Of a stretch of DNA of 60,000 bases, positions 33,090 through 44,743 are shown in pieces (the first letter of the stretch is position 1; the number at the start of each line of letters is the position of its first letter). Under the pieces are notes generated by a model. It was not told where the DNA came from. It ran no database searches and saw nothing but the letters and a program-made list of their open reading frames with translations. The position numbers and the translations under genes are program-made. Origin of the DNA: Polytrichum commune (Eukaryota; Streptophyta; Polytrichopsida; Polytrichales; Polytrichaceae); contig OX485807.1 in the NCBI GenBank assembly GCA_950295325.1, positions 2,546,501-2,606,500 of the forward strand, written 5' to 3'.

Positions 33090-34762
33090 GTTAGTGAGTA
33101 GGCTAGTACAAATGGATGGAGACAACCAAAGTGACTCAAGAGGCAAGTGCATTCGAATTGGGATGAATGGAGGATCACATGGAGCGCACAAGTGGACCAC
33201 CTCATCATGGCCACTTAATGGGGAAGGCCCAAGGAAGAATGCAAGGTGGAGGATAAGCAAATTCTCAAAGCACCAATCAAATCACGAGTTAAGCATCGTG
33301 GTTTGAATTAAGTGGTGAGCGACGATTTGGGAAAGTAAGGGGAGAAAGTTATGGCGGCGGAAAGCGAAGGAGGCTAAGTTTGGGTTGAAGCATCCCAAGT
33401 TTGGTAAAGTGTGGTAGGTAGAAAGCCAAGGCTAGTTAAATGTTCGAATGAGGATTCTTGTTGATCATTTGAGGGAGGAAGGCTTAGAAGATAGGATTGG
33501 CGCCTACTAAGTAGGAGGAAATCTCAAGGGCTTATCGTGAGCCTTGAGGGTGCTCACCCCCTCAAGCTTACTATATAATCCCTCATTCTTCCCTCACTCA
33601 TCCTCTCTTTCCTTTGTGCTCCAAGGCACCCTACGAGTTATAAGTGTGGGTGTGGGAAGCCATATTGGAGCACATGTGTGTGCTTAGTTTTTAGTTTGAG
33701 AGCCAAGGCTTGTTAGCCTTGAAGAGGGCTTGACCTCTTGGTAGAATTAGTGTTGACGTGAAGGATTTTAAAGTTAATTTATGATTCCAATTTGTGGTAC
33801 TTTAAGTTCATGTTTTGAATACACGTGGTTGCAAGTTCCATGTTTAAGAGTTGAGCACTTGATGTTGTGATGAGTGCAAAAATATACTTGTGTGGATTAG
33901 TTAGTCTTAGTGAAGTTAGGAAATTCTCTCTCCCCCTCTCCTCTATAGGATTTTAGGATTTTAGGATTAGAGAAGAATTGTGTGATTAGAAAGGGGTTGT
34001 TAGTAGAATTAGGGAAATTAGGTAGGAAGATTAGTTAAGGGCTTGAATAATTAGTGAGGTAGTTGGGGATTACAACTACAAAGTTCTGGGTTCATGAAGG
34101 AGCCGGGTTTATGAAGGAGCTGGGTTTGTTTAGTTAGAAAGTAAAGAGCTGGGTTTATGAAGGACCTGGGTTTGTTTAGTTAGAAGCTAAGGAGCTGGGT
34201 TCATGAAGGACCTGGGTTTATGAAGGACCTGGGTTTGTTTAGTTAGAAGCTAAGGAGCTGGGTTCATGAAGGAGCTGGGTTTATGAAGGAGCTGGGTTTG
34301 TTTAGTTAGAAGCTAAGAAGCTGGGTTTATGAAGGAGCTGGGTTTATGAAGGAGCTAGGTTTATGTAATTAGAAAGTAAAGAGATGGGTTCATGAAGGAG
34401 CTTAGTAGATAGCCTACCTAATTAGCTCATAGACAAGTAGTTAGTTACATTATGCTAGTTAGTGTTATGTGTGGCTTTCACAAGTAAATGTATTTGAGAT
34501 TGACTATAGAGAATAGTGTTTTTTTAACACTTGCATCCTCTCTTTAAAAATAAACCACGTGCACAACTTAATGGAGAATGTGGAGCACTCTCGCGATGGC
34601 AAGACAAAGGAAGCAAAGACCAAAGTTAAATCCAAGACCACTTGAAGGGTGAACCTTGCACTATGGACTCATCCAAGTCCAAATCCAATACCGCGGAGGA
34701 ATGTGAGCCCAAACCCACTACTCGGACTACGGACGCTTAAGGGTGGGGGGTTTGGCCTCACA
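33090..34762 (+). repeat. 5' LTR of the outer gypsy element, second part
   Basis: Matches the 3' LTR from 42,142 onward; the first five bases are the duplicated GTTAG. A TATATAA box lies at 33573-33579, with the likely transcription start shortly after. A minisatellite of GAGCTGGGTTTATGAAG and TTTAGTTAGAAGCTAA units lies at about 34,083-34,400. The LTR ends CTCACA. Confidence 0.92.
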
Positions 34763-35621
34763 TAATTGGTGCGTCCGCCGGGAGCGAAGCGGAAGGTAGT
34801 TACAAGACTTGGAGGCGACTAGGAGACTTGGAGGCAACTAAGAAAAATTGGAGACACAAACTTGAGAGAAGGGAAGGAGCACCCGAAACTCGGTAAGTAT
34901 TCTCTCTTTGGGTTACATTTGAATTCATTGTATTTCAACTATTCCTTGGAATGAATTGCATTGTCAATTACGCAAATTCATTTTTGAGGAAGGAGCGCGG
35001 CGAAGGTACGTCCTCAACCTTTTTGGGGATTTGCTAAGAACTTAAAAGGAACCTATAACCGAGTAGCTCATTAAAACATTAGAGGGTAAATTCACCTTAG
35101 GACATTGAACTTTGACACTCACCTCGGGGTGAGTCACAAAGTTTATGGTGTTGTTACATTGAGTCACGATTGAGGGGAGTGCTAACTCACAGGGGGATGC
35201 GATTGCTAAAGGTATGTTTATTTTTTCAAAGTGAACTCATTAACTAATTAAGGAATGCCTTTTGTACTCGTGATTGTTGTTATCCGTTGTAGAGGGTAAT
35301 TCCCGAATTGTGGATGGTGTGAGAAGTTGAAGGGTGAAGCCTCGACTTTTAACATAATCTACTCGGAAGGTCACCCCCTCACAATCGGTATTGTGGTGAG
35401 TGTTAATTTGCGGGAAGGTGCGGAGGTGATGCTCCGACTTAACCAAAAAATTAACATGAACATGCCTATCCCCTATTGGGATTCTTTCACCTAAGTGGGC
35501 TTGCAGGTTCTTTTCCTCACCTCCTAAAAAAATTATAACCACACCAAGACAAGTGAAAATATTAAGAGGGGAATTGCTAGGATTATGTGTGGTCAAGTGA
35601 GGGTCGATCGATTCTTATGGA
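34763..35621 (+). other. Primer-binding and leader region of the outer gypsy element
   Basis: TTGGTGCGTCCGCCGGGAGC begins a few bases after the LTR and has the look of a tRNA primer-binding site; it is not the initiator-Met type, and the tRNA is not identified. No gene lies before the gag-pol ATG at 35622. Confidence 0.5.
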
Positions 35622-38600
35622 ATGCAAGGTAGGACTCGCTCACAAAAACCAAGTTTGATAGTAGGACTAGAGAAATCTACTCGAAAGAGGCGGTCCTCTA
35701 AAATCAGTGATAGATTAGAACAAGATAATGTTAGAATAGAGAGTTGTTTGAACGTCGAACCTAGGACTAGGTCAATTCTAGACACCTTAGAACTTGGAGC
35801 TCAACTTGAAGAGGAGATCATTCCCTCCAAATTGAGTGGTGAAACTTCTTCGGAAAATTACACACTTAGAGAAGAATTCCCGGTAGAAGTTGATAGGGGA
35901 TTGTTGAATAGTTCACCGGTCACCATGGCCGAGGAACGGGGGATGGATCCACCACCCATACCCCCAATTCCGCCCATACCTCCTATACCTCCAATAGACC
36001 CATTGGTTAGGCCAAGAGGCCTACCAATTGTGGTTCCACAAAATTTAGCGGCGATGGATATGCCATCTCATCTCCCTAAATTTTATGGGACCAAGGATGA
36101 GGACCCCTCTCGGCACATGGAACGGTATATCGAACGGTTGGCTAGCTTCCTCATAACCGACCCGGGTTATTGGTTAGTGTGGTTTCCTACCACTCTAGAG
36201 GGGGAAGCCTATGAATGGTATCGGGATCATGCCGAGGGACATTTTAGGGGATGGGAACAATTACAAAGGGAGTTTCTTAACGAATTTAGGCCGGAAGTGG
36301 GTCAAAGTACCGCATTAAGGGCATTGTCGTCATTGAAGCAAGGAAGGGAGGAAGAAATTTCGGCTTACATTAGGAGGTTTGATTTAGTGTGCACTAGATT
36401 TGTGGGTACCATGCTCAACGACGACACGCTAAAGCAATTTTTCATTCAAGGGTTTTTTAAGTCCGGAACTATTAGGGGTGTTCTAGAAAGGAATCCCTTG
36501 ACCTTGGCGGATGCCAAGCGTGCGGCTAGAGATATTGAAAACTTGGATAAAGATCACGAAAGGCTATGGAGAAGGGAGGATGAATTGATCCCACAATTCA
36601 TCCCCATACGCCCTAGGGTGGTAGCGGTAGAACCCGCTAAGTATGAGAACCAAATTCCATATGCCATTGTGGACACCGGTCCCCGACCTTTAGCGGTTAG
36701 GGAACCGGCACCTCTTTTGGCACTACCGGCCCCTAGAACGGATCCACACTTGGAGGAGGTTGAGAGAAGACTAGGTGCTAGCCAACTAGGATTCCAAGAG
36801 GCTATGATAAAACAAATGCAAAGCCTCACGGATCAAATGTCATTAATGATCCGGAGTCAACAACCGGGGCCTCCACCCCCGGTTGAGTCGGGTAGGCATT
36901 CTTCCGGATTATGGTGTGTCCAATGTGGCCAACCGGGCCACACGCGTCAATTTTGTAGAAGTGGACAAAACCGTGACCAAAGAGGAAACGGTAACCCACC
37001 TCAACAAAATCAACGAGGTCAAGCGCCACCTCACTATGGAAATGGAAGCAATAGAGGACCACAACCTAGAGGGCAAGGTGGCCAAAATTTAGAGAAGAAG
37101 GAATTTCATCCCTTTTGTGGAAGGTGGCACGCTCAAGGACAATGTTGGTCCGAAGGTCAAGAGTTTAATTGTAGCAATTGTGGAGGAAGTCATCCCTCGG
37201 ATACGTGTCGCCAACCGGACAAAATAATTAATGTCCCTTACCCGGTGGCTAATCCACAACAACAAGCAAGGGATAATATGCGAGGTGCTAGGCCACAAGG
37301 AGTACCGGCCAATGAACTTAGGCCACCTAACTTATACTATGACCATAGTAATGCTAGGCAAACTTTTCATCCACCGGCGGGCTTGCAAACTACAACCGGT
37401 TACATTCCAATACAAAATAGACAAGGAGTTCCACCTAATGGTAGTAACGGGAGACAAGCGCCTCCAACGGATCCGGGACCATCTAACTCCCAAGATGTTA
37501 GGTTCATGGATGGAGTGTTGGAGGCCACATGTGATGACATGCTTCCTCTCCCAACGAGAATTGGAGAGGAGCAAAGTCAATGGCCTCCTCACACCAATGC
37601 TATTACATATGAGTTAGTGAAGGGTAAGGGTGTGGTTGAAGAAGCACCTGCACTAGCGGTAACTACTAGGGCTAGGAGAGGGGATGCCCCGTTGGAGGTA
37701 GGAATAGGAGAGCAAGGAAATTACTCTTCGGATGAAGAGATTAATCTCTCCGAGTTGGATAGGGTAGCTAGAAGAGCTACTAAGGATGTGGAGAGGGAAA
37801 ATATAATTTTACAAGATAGGGAGAGGACTAATGCGGTACATGACTTGGATAATAGCGATGTGGGTGAATGGGAAGGACCGGGGGTTCCCGTAGACGAATT
37901 CGACGTAGTGGGTAATTCTAAGGTGGAAAGATCTACCGGGTACGACTTGTGGGCGGACCTTAGTACACTCAAGGCGGATATTACTTTCGGCCAACTATTG
38001 GAAATTTCACCCACGGCAAGGAAAACATTAAAGGAGGGAATGCCGGTACACAAGAGGATGAGGAAGGTGAAAGCTAAAATAGCCGCTAGGATCCAATCAC
38101 AAGGTGGAAGACACGTGAAAGCTATAGAAATAGAAGTTGTTATAGTAGATAAGGTGGTTCCTAATGTGCTAGTCGACGGAGGGAGTAGTCTAAATATACT
38201 ACCGGAGGATACTATGAAAAAATTGGGACTTGGACTCACGGGGCCTTCACCTTTGGTCATAAATATGGCAAATCAAAGTTCGACTACGCCTTTGGGGATG
38301 ATCAAGGATTGTAGAATGACTACGGGAGGTGAGGAGTACTTGGTCACCTTCCATGTCATTAAAATGCACTCCAACAAGGACACCTTCCCCATTTTGCTAG
38401 GTAGGCCTTGGTTGCGGATGGCGAATGCTATGGTCAATTGGGGTGGACCTAAACCATCCATCACTTATGGTCCGGAGGGTAATAGGGTCATAGTGTCCAT
38501 TGGTTCATTAGAAGGATGGATGAAGAAGGAGATGTATTTGCCATTGGAGAAGGAAATTGATGACTTAAACGAGAATGAGATTGGCAAGGCATTGGTGGGA

Positions 38601-41600
38601 GTCGTCCATCCCGAAGGTCAAAGGGTTGTTATAGATTCGGGCTCGGGAAGTCTAGGTCCTAATTTTTACAATTATGGGGATAATGGGGATTATGCCCAAT
38701 GGCTAAGGGAGTACCCCGAGTCCGAGGTTGATGTAATGGTTACATTTCACCAAGTAGGCTTAGGGAGTGAATTTCCTAGTGTTAGTTTAGGAGAGGGCTC
38801 ATTGTTGGAGCCATGTGAGGTGCTCACCGAGGAAGAGTGGGTTAGCGGTGGGTTAACACCTTGGGTAGATGACGTGGAAGAGGGTGAGGTTAGTTTAATT
38901 CATGTAGATGGGACTCAAGAGGAGGATGTGATTATTGAGTCATCGAAATTGGAGGAGCCTTTACATTTCAAGACCACGTCTACGGGGATAGTTGTAGGTC
39001 AAGATGTGAAAGATTACCCCAATGTGCCTTCCGATTGGTATCGGAACAAAGAGGAGCAAGCACATGTGTCGGAAGCGGATTGGCGGTACGTGGATGTGAA
39101 ATTAAAGAATGGAAAAACCCGACAAATGAAGATGGGCTCCAAATTGGGGGAGAAAGAGGTTAGGGAGTATAGCAATTTGGTGGATGAGTTTAGTGATACT
39201 TTTGCATGGTCCTACGATGAGCTTAAGGGAATTCCTAGGGAAATGGTAGAGCACCGGATTCCTTTAATTCCGGGGGCGAGGCCAATTAGACAAAAGGAGA
39301 GGAGGATGAATCCTCAATTGCAATTGTTGGTGAAAGCGGAATTGGAAAGGTTATTGAAGGCCGGGTTTATCAAGCCGGTGGAAATCACGGATTGGGTTTC
39401 TCCTATGGTCTTAGTAAAGAAAAAAAATGGGAAATTAAGGGTTTGTGTCGACTATAGGAAATTGAATTCGTGCACACAAAAGGATCACTTCCCCTTACCT
39501 TTTATCACCTTGTTGCTTGAGGAGGTTGGAGGTCATTCGCGATATACCTTTATGGATGGGTATGCGGGTTATAATCAAATTTCCATAGCCCTCCAAGATA
39601 TCCATAAAACGGCTTTTACTACACCTTGGGGTACTTTTGTGTGGGTAGTGATGCCATTTGGGTTATGTAATGCCCCGGCTACTTTCCAACGATTAGTAAT
39701 GTATATCTTCACCGACTTGTTGTTCAAATCCATGACCGTCTTTGTGGACGATTTTAGCACACAAAGTAATGTGGATGATCACCTACATTGTGTTAGGGAG
39801 GCATTGGTTAGGTGTAGGAAGATGAGGTTAGCATTGAACCCGGATAAGACATTTTTGGGAGTGAATAAGGGAGTGTTGTTGGGTTATGTTGTTAGTGAGA
39901 AAGGTAGAGAACCCGATCCGGATAAGATTGCGGCCATAAGCGACTTGGCAACTCCAACCAATTCCAAGGGGATCTCTAAGTTGTTAGGACATGTGGGATG
40001 GTACCGGGAACTTATTCCTAATTTTTCAAAGATAGCGGTGCCCATTACCCATTTGCTCAAAAAGGATGTCAAATTCGAGTGGACGGATGCTTGTCAAAAA
40101 GCCTTTGAGGAATTGCGGGATAGGTTGAGCACCTATCCGGTGTTGATACCACCCAATTGGGGTAAACCTTTTCACGTCTATTGTGATGCTAGTAATGTGG
40201 CAATAGGGAGTGCGCTTTGTCAAGCAACGGGAGAAAAAGAGAAGGATCAACCTATAGCTTATGCGAGTAAGCAATTGACCCCCGCCGAAAGAAACTACTC
40301 TACAACGGAGAGGGAGTGCCTAGCCATGGTGTTTTCCGTTAAAAAGTTTAGGCATTACCTCATGTGCAACCCGGTTGTATTTTTTGTTGACCACATGGCT
40401 ATCAAGTATCTAATTAACAAGGCGGAGTTAAGTGGTAGGTTAGCTAGGTGGGTTTTGTTATTAGAAGAATTCGACTACACGGTGGAATATAAACCGGGTC
40501 GTATGCATTTACAAGCGGACCACTTGTCTAGGTTGTCGGAGGAGATAGGAAAAAATCCGGTAAATGATATGTTAGTAGATGATAGCCTCTTTGTGGTCAC
40601 TTCTACACCGGAGTGGTATGCGGGCATAGTGGAATTTCTAACAACCCACAAGTTGCCCAAAGAGTGGACAAAAGAAGAGAGAAGGAAGGTGAGGGTAAAT
40701 AGTAGGCAATTTGTTGTAGTGGGCCATAGGTTGTTTAGAAGGGGGTCCGATGGTATTTTACGACGATGCGTGTCAAAAACGGAGGTTGAAGCGATTTTAA
40801 TCGCTTGCCACGATAGCGCTTGCGGCGGTCACTTCTCGGGTCAACTCACCGGGCAAAAAATACTTAGAGCGGGCTACTTTTGGCCTACACTATTTAAGGA
40901 CGCCCATGACTATGTAAGGAAATGCGACGCTTGCCAACGGTATGCCCGAGACGACCTTAGAATGGAGATGCCTTTACATGTATCATTACCCTTAATTCCT
41001 TTCGAAAAATGGGGCATCGACTATGTGGGTGAGGTCCATCCCCAATCTTCAAAAGGAATGAAATATATTGTGGTGGCAACCGAGTACCTCACCAAGTGGG
41101 CGGAAGCCAAAGCGGTGAAGACCGACACGGCGGAACACGCGGCAACATTTATGTACGAAAACATAATTTCGCGGTTCGGGGTGCCGAAGATCCTAGTAAG
41201 CGATAGGGGTACTCACTTTTTGAATGACTTGATTCGAGAGATGACAGAGAAATTTAAAATTGATCACCGGAAGACTACTTCCTACCACCCACAAACCAAT
41301 GGACAAACGGAAAGGGTTAACGGAATTTTGGTGAGTATACTACGCAAGACGGTTATAGACTCGAAGCGGGATTGGGATACGAAACTAACGGCGGCACTTT
41401 GGGCATACCGTACAACCTATAAGGTAACTACGCGTGCTACACCATTTTCCTTAGTCTATGGTCTTGAAGCGACACTACCAATCGAATATGAAGTCGAGTC
41501 ACTTAGGGTGGCCGTGAGTACGAGACTTACCGAAAGTCAATCCTTACGAAATCGACTAACCGATTTGGAAGCACTTGACGAAGGGAGGAGAATGGCGGCT

Positions 41601-41861
41601 CAACATATTGAGGCAATCCAAAGAAGGAGAAAGATTACTTTCGACAAACGACATAAGAGAAGGGCCCTAACACCGGGAATGATGGTCATGATTCAAGACG
41701 CACGAAAGCTTGAATTTCCGGCGAAATTCAATGCGGTATGGTTAGGACCTTACCTTGTCTATGAGGTCTTTCCTAATAATTCAATTCAATTGGAAACGTT
41801 GAATGGTGAGCTCTTTCCTACCCGTACATCGGGAAGTAGATGTAAGGAGTACCGAGCTTGA
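35622..41861 (+). CDS. Intact Ty3/gypsy gag-pol polyprotein
   Basis: 2079 residues without a stop. In order: a gag capsid-type domain from about residue 145 (MPSHLPKFYGTKDEDPSRHM); a CCHC zinc knuckle at about 431-445 (CVQCGQPGHTRQFC) and a second Cys/His cluster; a retropepsin site at about 849-857 (VLVDGGSSLN, DGG in place of DTG/DSG); reverse transcriptase with VCVDYRKLN (about 1274), MPFGLCNAPATFQR and FVDD (1374-1377); RNase H with YCDAS (Asp about 1522); an integrase zinc-binding segment from about 1730; and integrase catalytic Asp 1800, Asp 1861 and Glu 1897, the last pair in DX35E spacing. No chromodomain is evident. It directs copying and integration of the element. All key residues are present, so the protein may be functional, though its 5' LTR is disrupted here. 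The ATG is the first in the open frame. Confidence 0.95.
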   Translation: MQGRTRSQKPSLIVGLEKSTRKRRSSKISDRLEQDNVRIESCLNVEPRTRSILDTLELGAQLEEEIIPSKLSGETSSENYTLREEFPVEVDRGLLNSSPVTMAEERGMDPPPIPPIPPIPPIPPIDPLVRPRGLPIVVPQNLAAMDMPSHLPKFYGTKDEDPSRHMERYIERLASFLITDPGYWLVWFPTTLEGEAYEWYRDHAEGHFRGWEQLQREFLNEFRPEVGQSTALRALSSLKQGREEEISAYIRRFDLVCTRFVGTMLNDDTLKQFFIQGFFKSGTIRGVLERNPLTLADAKRAARDIENLDKDHERLWRREDELIPQFIPIRPRVVAVEPAKYENQIPYAIVDTGPRPLAVREPAPLLALPAPRTDPHLEEVERRLGASQLGFQEAMIKQMQSLTDQMSLMIRSQQPGPPPPVESGRHSSGLWCVQCGQPGHTRQFCRSGQNRDQRGNGNPPQQNQRGQAPPHYGNGSNRGPQPRGQGGQNLEKKEFHPFCGRWHAQGQCWSEGQEFNCSNCGGSHPSDTCRQPDKIINVPYPVANPQQQARDNMRGARPQGVPANELRPPNLYYDHSNARQTFHPPAGLQTTTGYIPIQNRQGVPPNGSNGRQAPPTDPGPSNSQDVRFMDGVLEATCDDMLPLPTRIGEEQSQWPPHTNAITYELVKGKGVVEEAPALAVTTRARRGDAPLEVGIGEQGNYSSDEEINLSELDRVARRATKDVERENIILQDRERTNAVHDLDNSDVGEWEGPGVPVDEFDVVGNSKVERSTGYDLWADLSTLKADITFGQLLEISPTARKTLKEGMPVHKRMRKVKAKIAARIQSQGGRHVKAIEIEVVIVDKVVPNVLVDGGSSLNILPEDTMKKLGLGLTGPSPLVINMANQSSTTPLGMIKDCRMTTGGEEYLVTFHVIKMHSNKDTFPILLGRPWLRMANAMVNWGGPKPSITYGPEGNRVIVSIGSLEGWMKKEMYLPLEKEIDDLNENEIGKALVGVVHPEGQRVVIDSGSGSLGPNFYNYGDNGDYAQWLREYPESEVDVMVTFHQVGLGSEFPSVSLGEGSLLEPCEVLTEEEWVSGGLTPWVDDVEEGEVSLIHVDGTQEEDVIIESSKLEEPLHFKTTSTGIVVGQDVKDYPNVPSDWYRNKEEQAHVSEADWRYVDVKLKNGKTRQMKMGSKLGEKEVREYSNLVDEFSDTFAWSYDELKGIPREMVEHRIPLIPGARPIRQKERRMNPQLQLLVKAELERLLKAGFIKPVEITDWVSPMVLVKKKNGKLRVCVDYRKLNSCTQKDHFPLPFITLLLEEVGGHSRYTFMDGYAGYNQISIALQDIHKTAFTTPWGTFVWVVMPFGLCNAPATFQRLVMYIFTDLLFKSMTVFVDDFSTQSNVDDHLHCVREALVRCRKMRLALNPDKTFLGVNKGVLLGYVVSEKGREPDPDKIAAISDLATPTNSKGISKLLGHVGWYRELIPNFSKIAVPITHLLKKDVKFEWTDACQKAFEELRDRLSTYPVLIPPNWGKPFHVYCDASNVAIGSALCQATGEKEKDQPIAYASKQLTPAERNYSTTERECLAMVFSVKKFRHYLMCNPVVFFVDHMAIKYLINKAELSGRLARWVLLLEEFDYTVEYKPGRMHLQADHLSRLSEEIGKNPVNDMLVDDSLFVVTSTPEWYAGIVEFLTTHKLPKEWTKEERRKVRVNSRQFVVVGHRLFRRGSDGILRRCVSKTEVEAILIACHDSACGGHFSGQLTGQKILRAGYFWPTLFKDAHDYVRKCDACQRYARDDLRMEMPLHVSLPLIPFEKWGIDYVGEVHPQSSKGMKYIVVATEYLTKWAEAKAVKTDTAEHAATFMYENIISRFGVPKILVSDRGTHFLNDLIREMTEKFKIDHRKTTSYHPQTNGQTERVNGILVSILRKTVIDSKRDWDTKLTAALWAYRTTYKVTTRATPFSLVYGLEATLPIEYEVESLRVAVSTRLTESQSLRNRLTDLEALDEGRRMAAQHIEAIQRRRKITFDKRHKRRALTPGMMVMIQDARKLEFPAKFNAVWLGPYLVYEVFPNNSIQLETLNGELFPTRTSGSRCKEYRA

Positions 41862-41922
41862 CTAGGCAACTTACCCTTGGAGCAAGAGATGTTTGGATTC
41901 ATCCCCCGATGGTCGCCAATTA

Positions 41923-43797
41923 TGTGAGCCCAAAAGGGTGCCCACATTTAGTCTTAGACCCTTGAAACGTTAGTTGATGCACTTTGAAGTAGCATGTTAC
42001 TTCACAAAAATATAAAAAGAGTGAAATGTTAGTCTTAGAAGTACCATGTTGTAAGAGGCTAGGATGTGAGTTGTTATTGTATTTTTACCTTCGGAAGGAT
42101 TTGAGTGAATGAGGATAGGTAAGGAGAACTTGGATTGAGTAGTTAGTGAGTAGGCTAGTACAAATGGATGGAGACAACCAAAGTGACTCAAGAGGCAAGT
42201 GCATTCGAATTGGGATGAATGGAGGATCACATGGAGCGCACAAGTGGACCACCTCATCATGGCCACTTAATGGGGAAGGCCCAAGGAAGAATGCAAGGTG
42301 GAGGATAAGCAAATTCTCAAAGCACCAATCAAATCACGAGTTAAGCATCGTGGTTTGAATTAAGTGGTGAGCGACGATTTGGGAAAGTAAGGGGAGAAAG
42401 TTATGGCGGCGGAAAGCGAAGGAGGCTAAGTTTGGGTTGAAGCATCCCAAGTTTGGTAAAGTGTGGTAGGTAGAAAGCCAAGGCTAGTTAAATGTTCGAA
42501 TTAGGATCCTTGTTGATCATTTGAGGGAGGAAGGCTTAGAAGATAGGATTGGCGCCTACTAAGTAGGAGGAAATCTCAAGGGCTTATCGTGAGCCTTGAG
42601 GGTGCTCACCCCCTCAAGCTTACTATATAATCCCTCATTCTTCCCTCACTCATCCTCTCTTTCCTTTGTGCTCCAAGGCACCCCACGAGTTATAAGTGTG
42701 GGTGTGGGAAGCCATATTGGAGCACATGTGTGTGCTTAGTTTTTAGTTTGAGAGCCAAGGCTTGTTAGCCTTGAAGAGGGCTTGACCTCTTGGTAGAATT
42801 AGTGTTGACGTGAAGGATTTTAAAGTTAATTTATGATTCCAATTTGTGGTACTTTAAGTTCATGTTTTGAATACACGTGGTTGCAAGTTCCATGTTTAAG
42901 AGTTGAGCACTTGATGTTGTGATGAGTGCAAAAATATACTTGTGTGAATTAGTTAGTCTTAGTGAAGTTAGGAAATTCTCTCTCCCCCTCTCCTCTCTAG
43001 GATTTTAGGATTTTAGGATTAGAGAAGAATTGTGTGATTAGAAAGGGGTTGTTAGTAGAATTAGGGAAATTAGGTAGGAAGATTAGTTAAGGGCTTGAAT
43101 AATTAGTGAGGTAGTTGGGGATTACAACTACAAAGTTCTGGGTTCATGAAGGAGCCGGGTTTATGAAGGAGCTGGGTTTGTTTAGTTAGAAAGTAAAGAG
43201 CTGGGTTTATGAAGGACCTGGGTTTGTTTAGTTAGAAGCTAAGGAGCTGGGTTCATGAAGGAGCTGGGTTTGTTTAGTTAGAAGCTAAGGAGCTGGGTTC
43301 ATGAAGGAGCTGGGTTTATGAAGGAGCTGGGTTTGTTTAGTTAGAAGCTAAGAAGCTGGGTTCATGAAGGAGCTGGGTTTATGAAGGAGCTAGGTTTATG
43401 TAATTAGAAAGTAAAGAGATGGGTTCATGAAGGAGCTTAGTAGATAGCCTACCTAATTAGCTCATAGACAAGTAGTTAGTTACATTATGCTAGTTAGTGT
43501 TATGTGTGGCTTTCACAAGTAAATGTATTTGAGATTGACTATAGAGAATAGTGTTTTTTTAACACTTGCATCCTCTCTTTAAAAATAAACCACGTGCACA
43601 ACTTAATGGAGAATGTGGAGCACTCTCGCGATGGCAAGACAAAGGAAGCAAAGACCAAAGTTAAATCCAAGACCACTTGAAGGGTGAACCTTGCACTATG
43701 GACTCATCCAAGTCCAAATCCAATACCGCGGAGGAATGTGAGCCCAAACCCACTACTCGGACTACGGACGCTTAAGGGTGGGGGGTTTGGCCTCACA
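41923..43797 (+). repeat. 3' LTR of the outer gypsy element
   Basis: 1875 bp, TGTGAG to CTCACA. TATATAA is at 42624-42630 and the minisatellite at about 43,134-43,440 (fewer units than in the 5' LTR). It is followed by the CGGTG duplication. No typical polypurine tract stands before it. Confidence 0.95.
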
Positions 43798-44494
43798 CGG
43801 TGGCAAAGTGCCAACAATGGATGCATCACTCAGTGTCCTATACAAGAGCATCACTCATCCCAAATGAGGATATTGTCTCAAACTTCAAATCGTCCTCAAG
43901 ACATATCCACAGTGAAACAGAATCACAGGTCCCAAACTCATTACATCATCCAAAATCTCCAATGCCAGAACATCAACAGGAGACCCCATCCCTCTTTGCC
44001 CTCTGTTTTCTTGGGTTCCGTCTTCTACAACTTTCTAACCTCACTACAATAAGTAGTCCTATTAAGTAGTGTGGATTACCACATGTAATTATGCATTGTT
44101 ATAACTTTTTAACAGAATCATCATTTATTACCAAGTTATAGTTTGCTCCTTTATGTGCATACAAAGTATTTATGTTGTGTGGTCAGAAAGTGATGATGTT
44201 AGTAAAACGTTACAACAATAAGCAACCAACACTAATAGGACATTCTAAGTGTATCTTCTCCCTGTTCATTCTCTACTAAGTAGGTGCACCTATTTCGGTT
44301 TGTGATCCATTGTGCATACCGAAAAGCAAGGGTAAAAGTAGGTACAAAGCATATGATAAATGGTCAGGTTCTCCAACTTGTGACATAAGTAGCATGTCAT
44401 TGACTTATAAGAAACTCCAACAAGTTGGACCAACCCTTAAGAGTACCTCTAAGAGCCTTACATTAGGATGTAACATGCACGCTTTGGCAGAGTC
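43798..44494. other. Host-like sequence right of the retrotransposon stack
   Basis: A plus-strand frame of about 89 codons at 43800-44069 has no recognisable domain and I do not call it. Nothing else is seen. Confidence 0.35.
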
Positions 44495-44743
44495 TTACAT
44501 GCCGATGATATAGACGTTCCAGTGTGTACTCGAGTTAGATTGTAGTTGATCCCAGCAAAGTACACCTATCCAAGAGTCACTGAAGCAAGGATAAGTATCC
44601 CACCCACTTTCCCAGCCTGCTAAATTGATTTCGGGGTCTAGTGTACTGCCATTCCATGCTTTCCAAATATTGTGGAGTGCGTTCACTGTCATGGCCCCAA
44701 CAGCCCACATTGAAACCATCAAAATGATCATGCACCACTCCAT
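44495..44743 (-). pseudogene. LRR receptor-like kinase N-terminal exon fragment
   Basis: A hydrophobic, signal-peptide-like start ([18 protein letters not shown]) is followed by [24 protein letters not shown] and WIGVLCWDQ. This is the layout of the LRRNT_2 domain that opens plant LRR receptor kinases (an Ala-Leu helix, then Trp, Asp-Pro-Cys-like and Trp-x-Gly-Val-x-Cys). The frame ends shortly after, and no LRR or kinase exon is seen leftward within the 700 bases before the retrotransposon. It could be a true first exon whose gene was split by the stack, or a fragment. It is the only host-type gene trace in the window. Confidence 0.45.

Larger units (their letters stand above)
17632..43797 (+). 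mobile_element. Outer Ty3/gypsy LTR retrotransposon with a nested stack in its 5' LTR
   Basis: The element is bounded by TGTGAG and CTCACA and flanked by a 5-bp duplication CGGTG (17627-17631 and 43798-43802). The 5' LTR is split by a 15-kb nested insertion: 17632-17855 and 33090-34762. The 3' LTR is 41923-43797 (1875 bp). The two LTRs read as nearly identical apart from a few substitutions and a change in copy number of an internal minisatellite. With an intact gag-pol this was recently active, but the split 5' LTR probably silences this copy. Confidence 0.95.
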
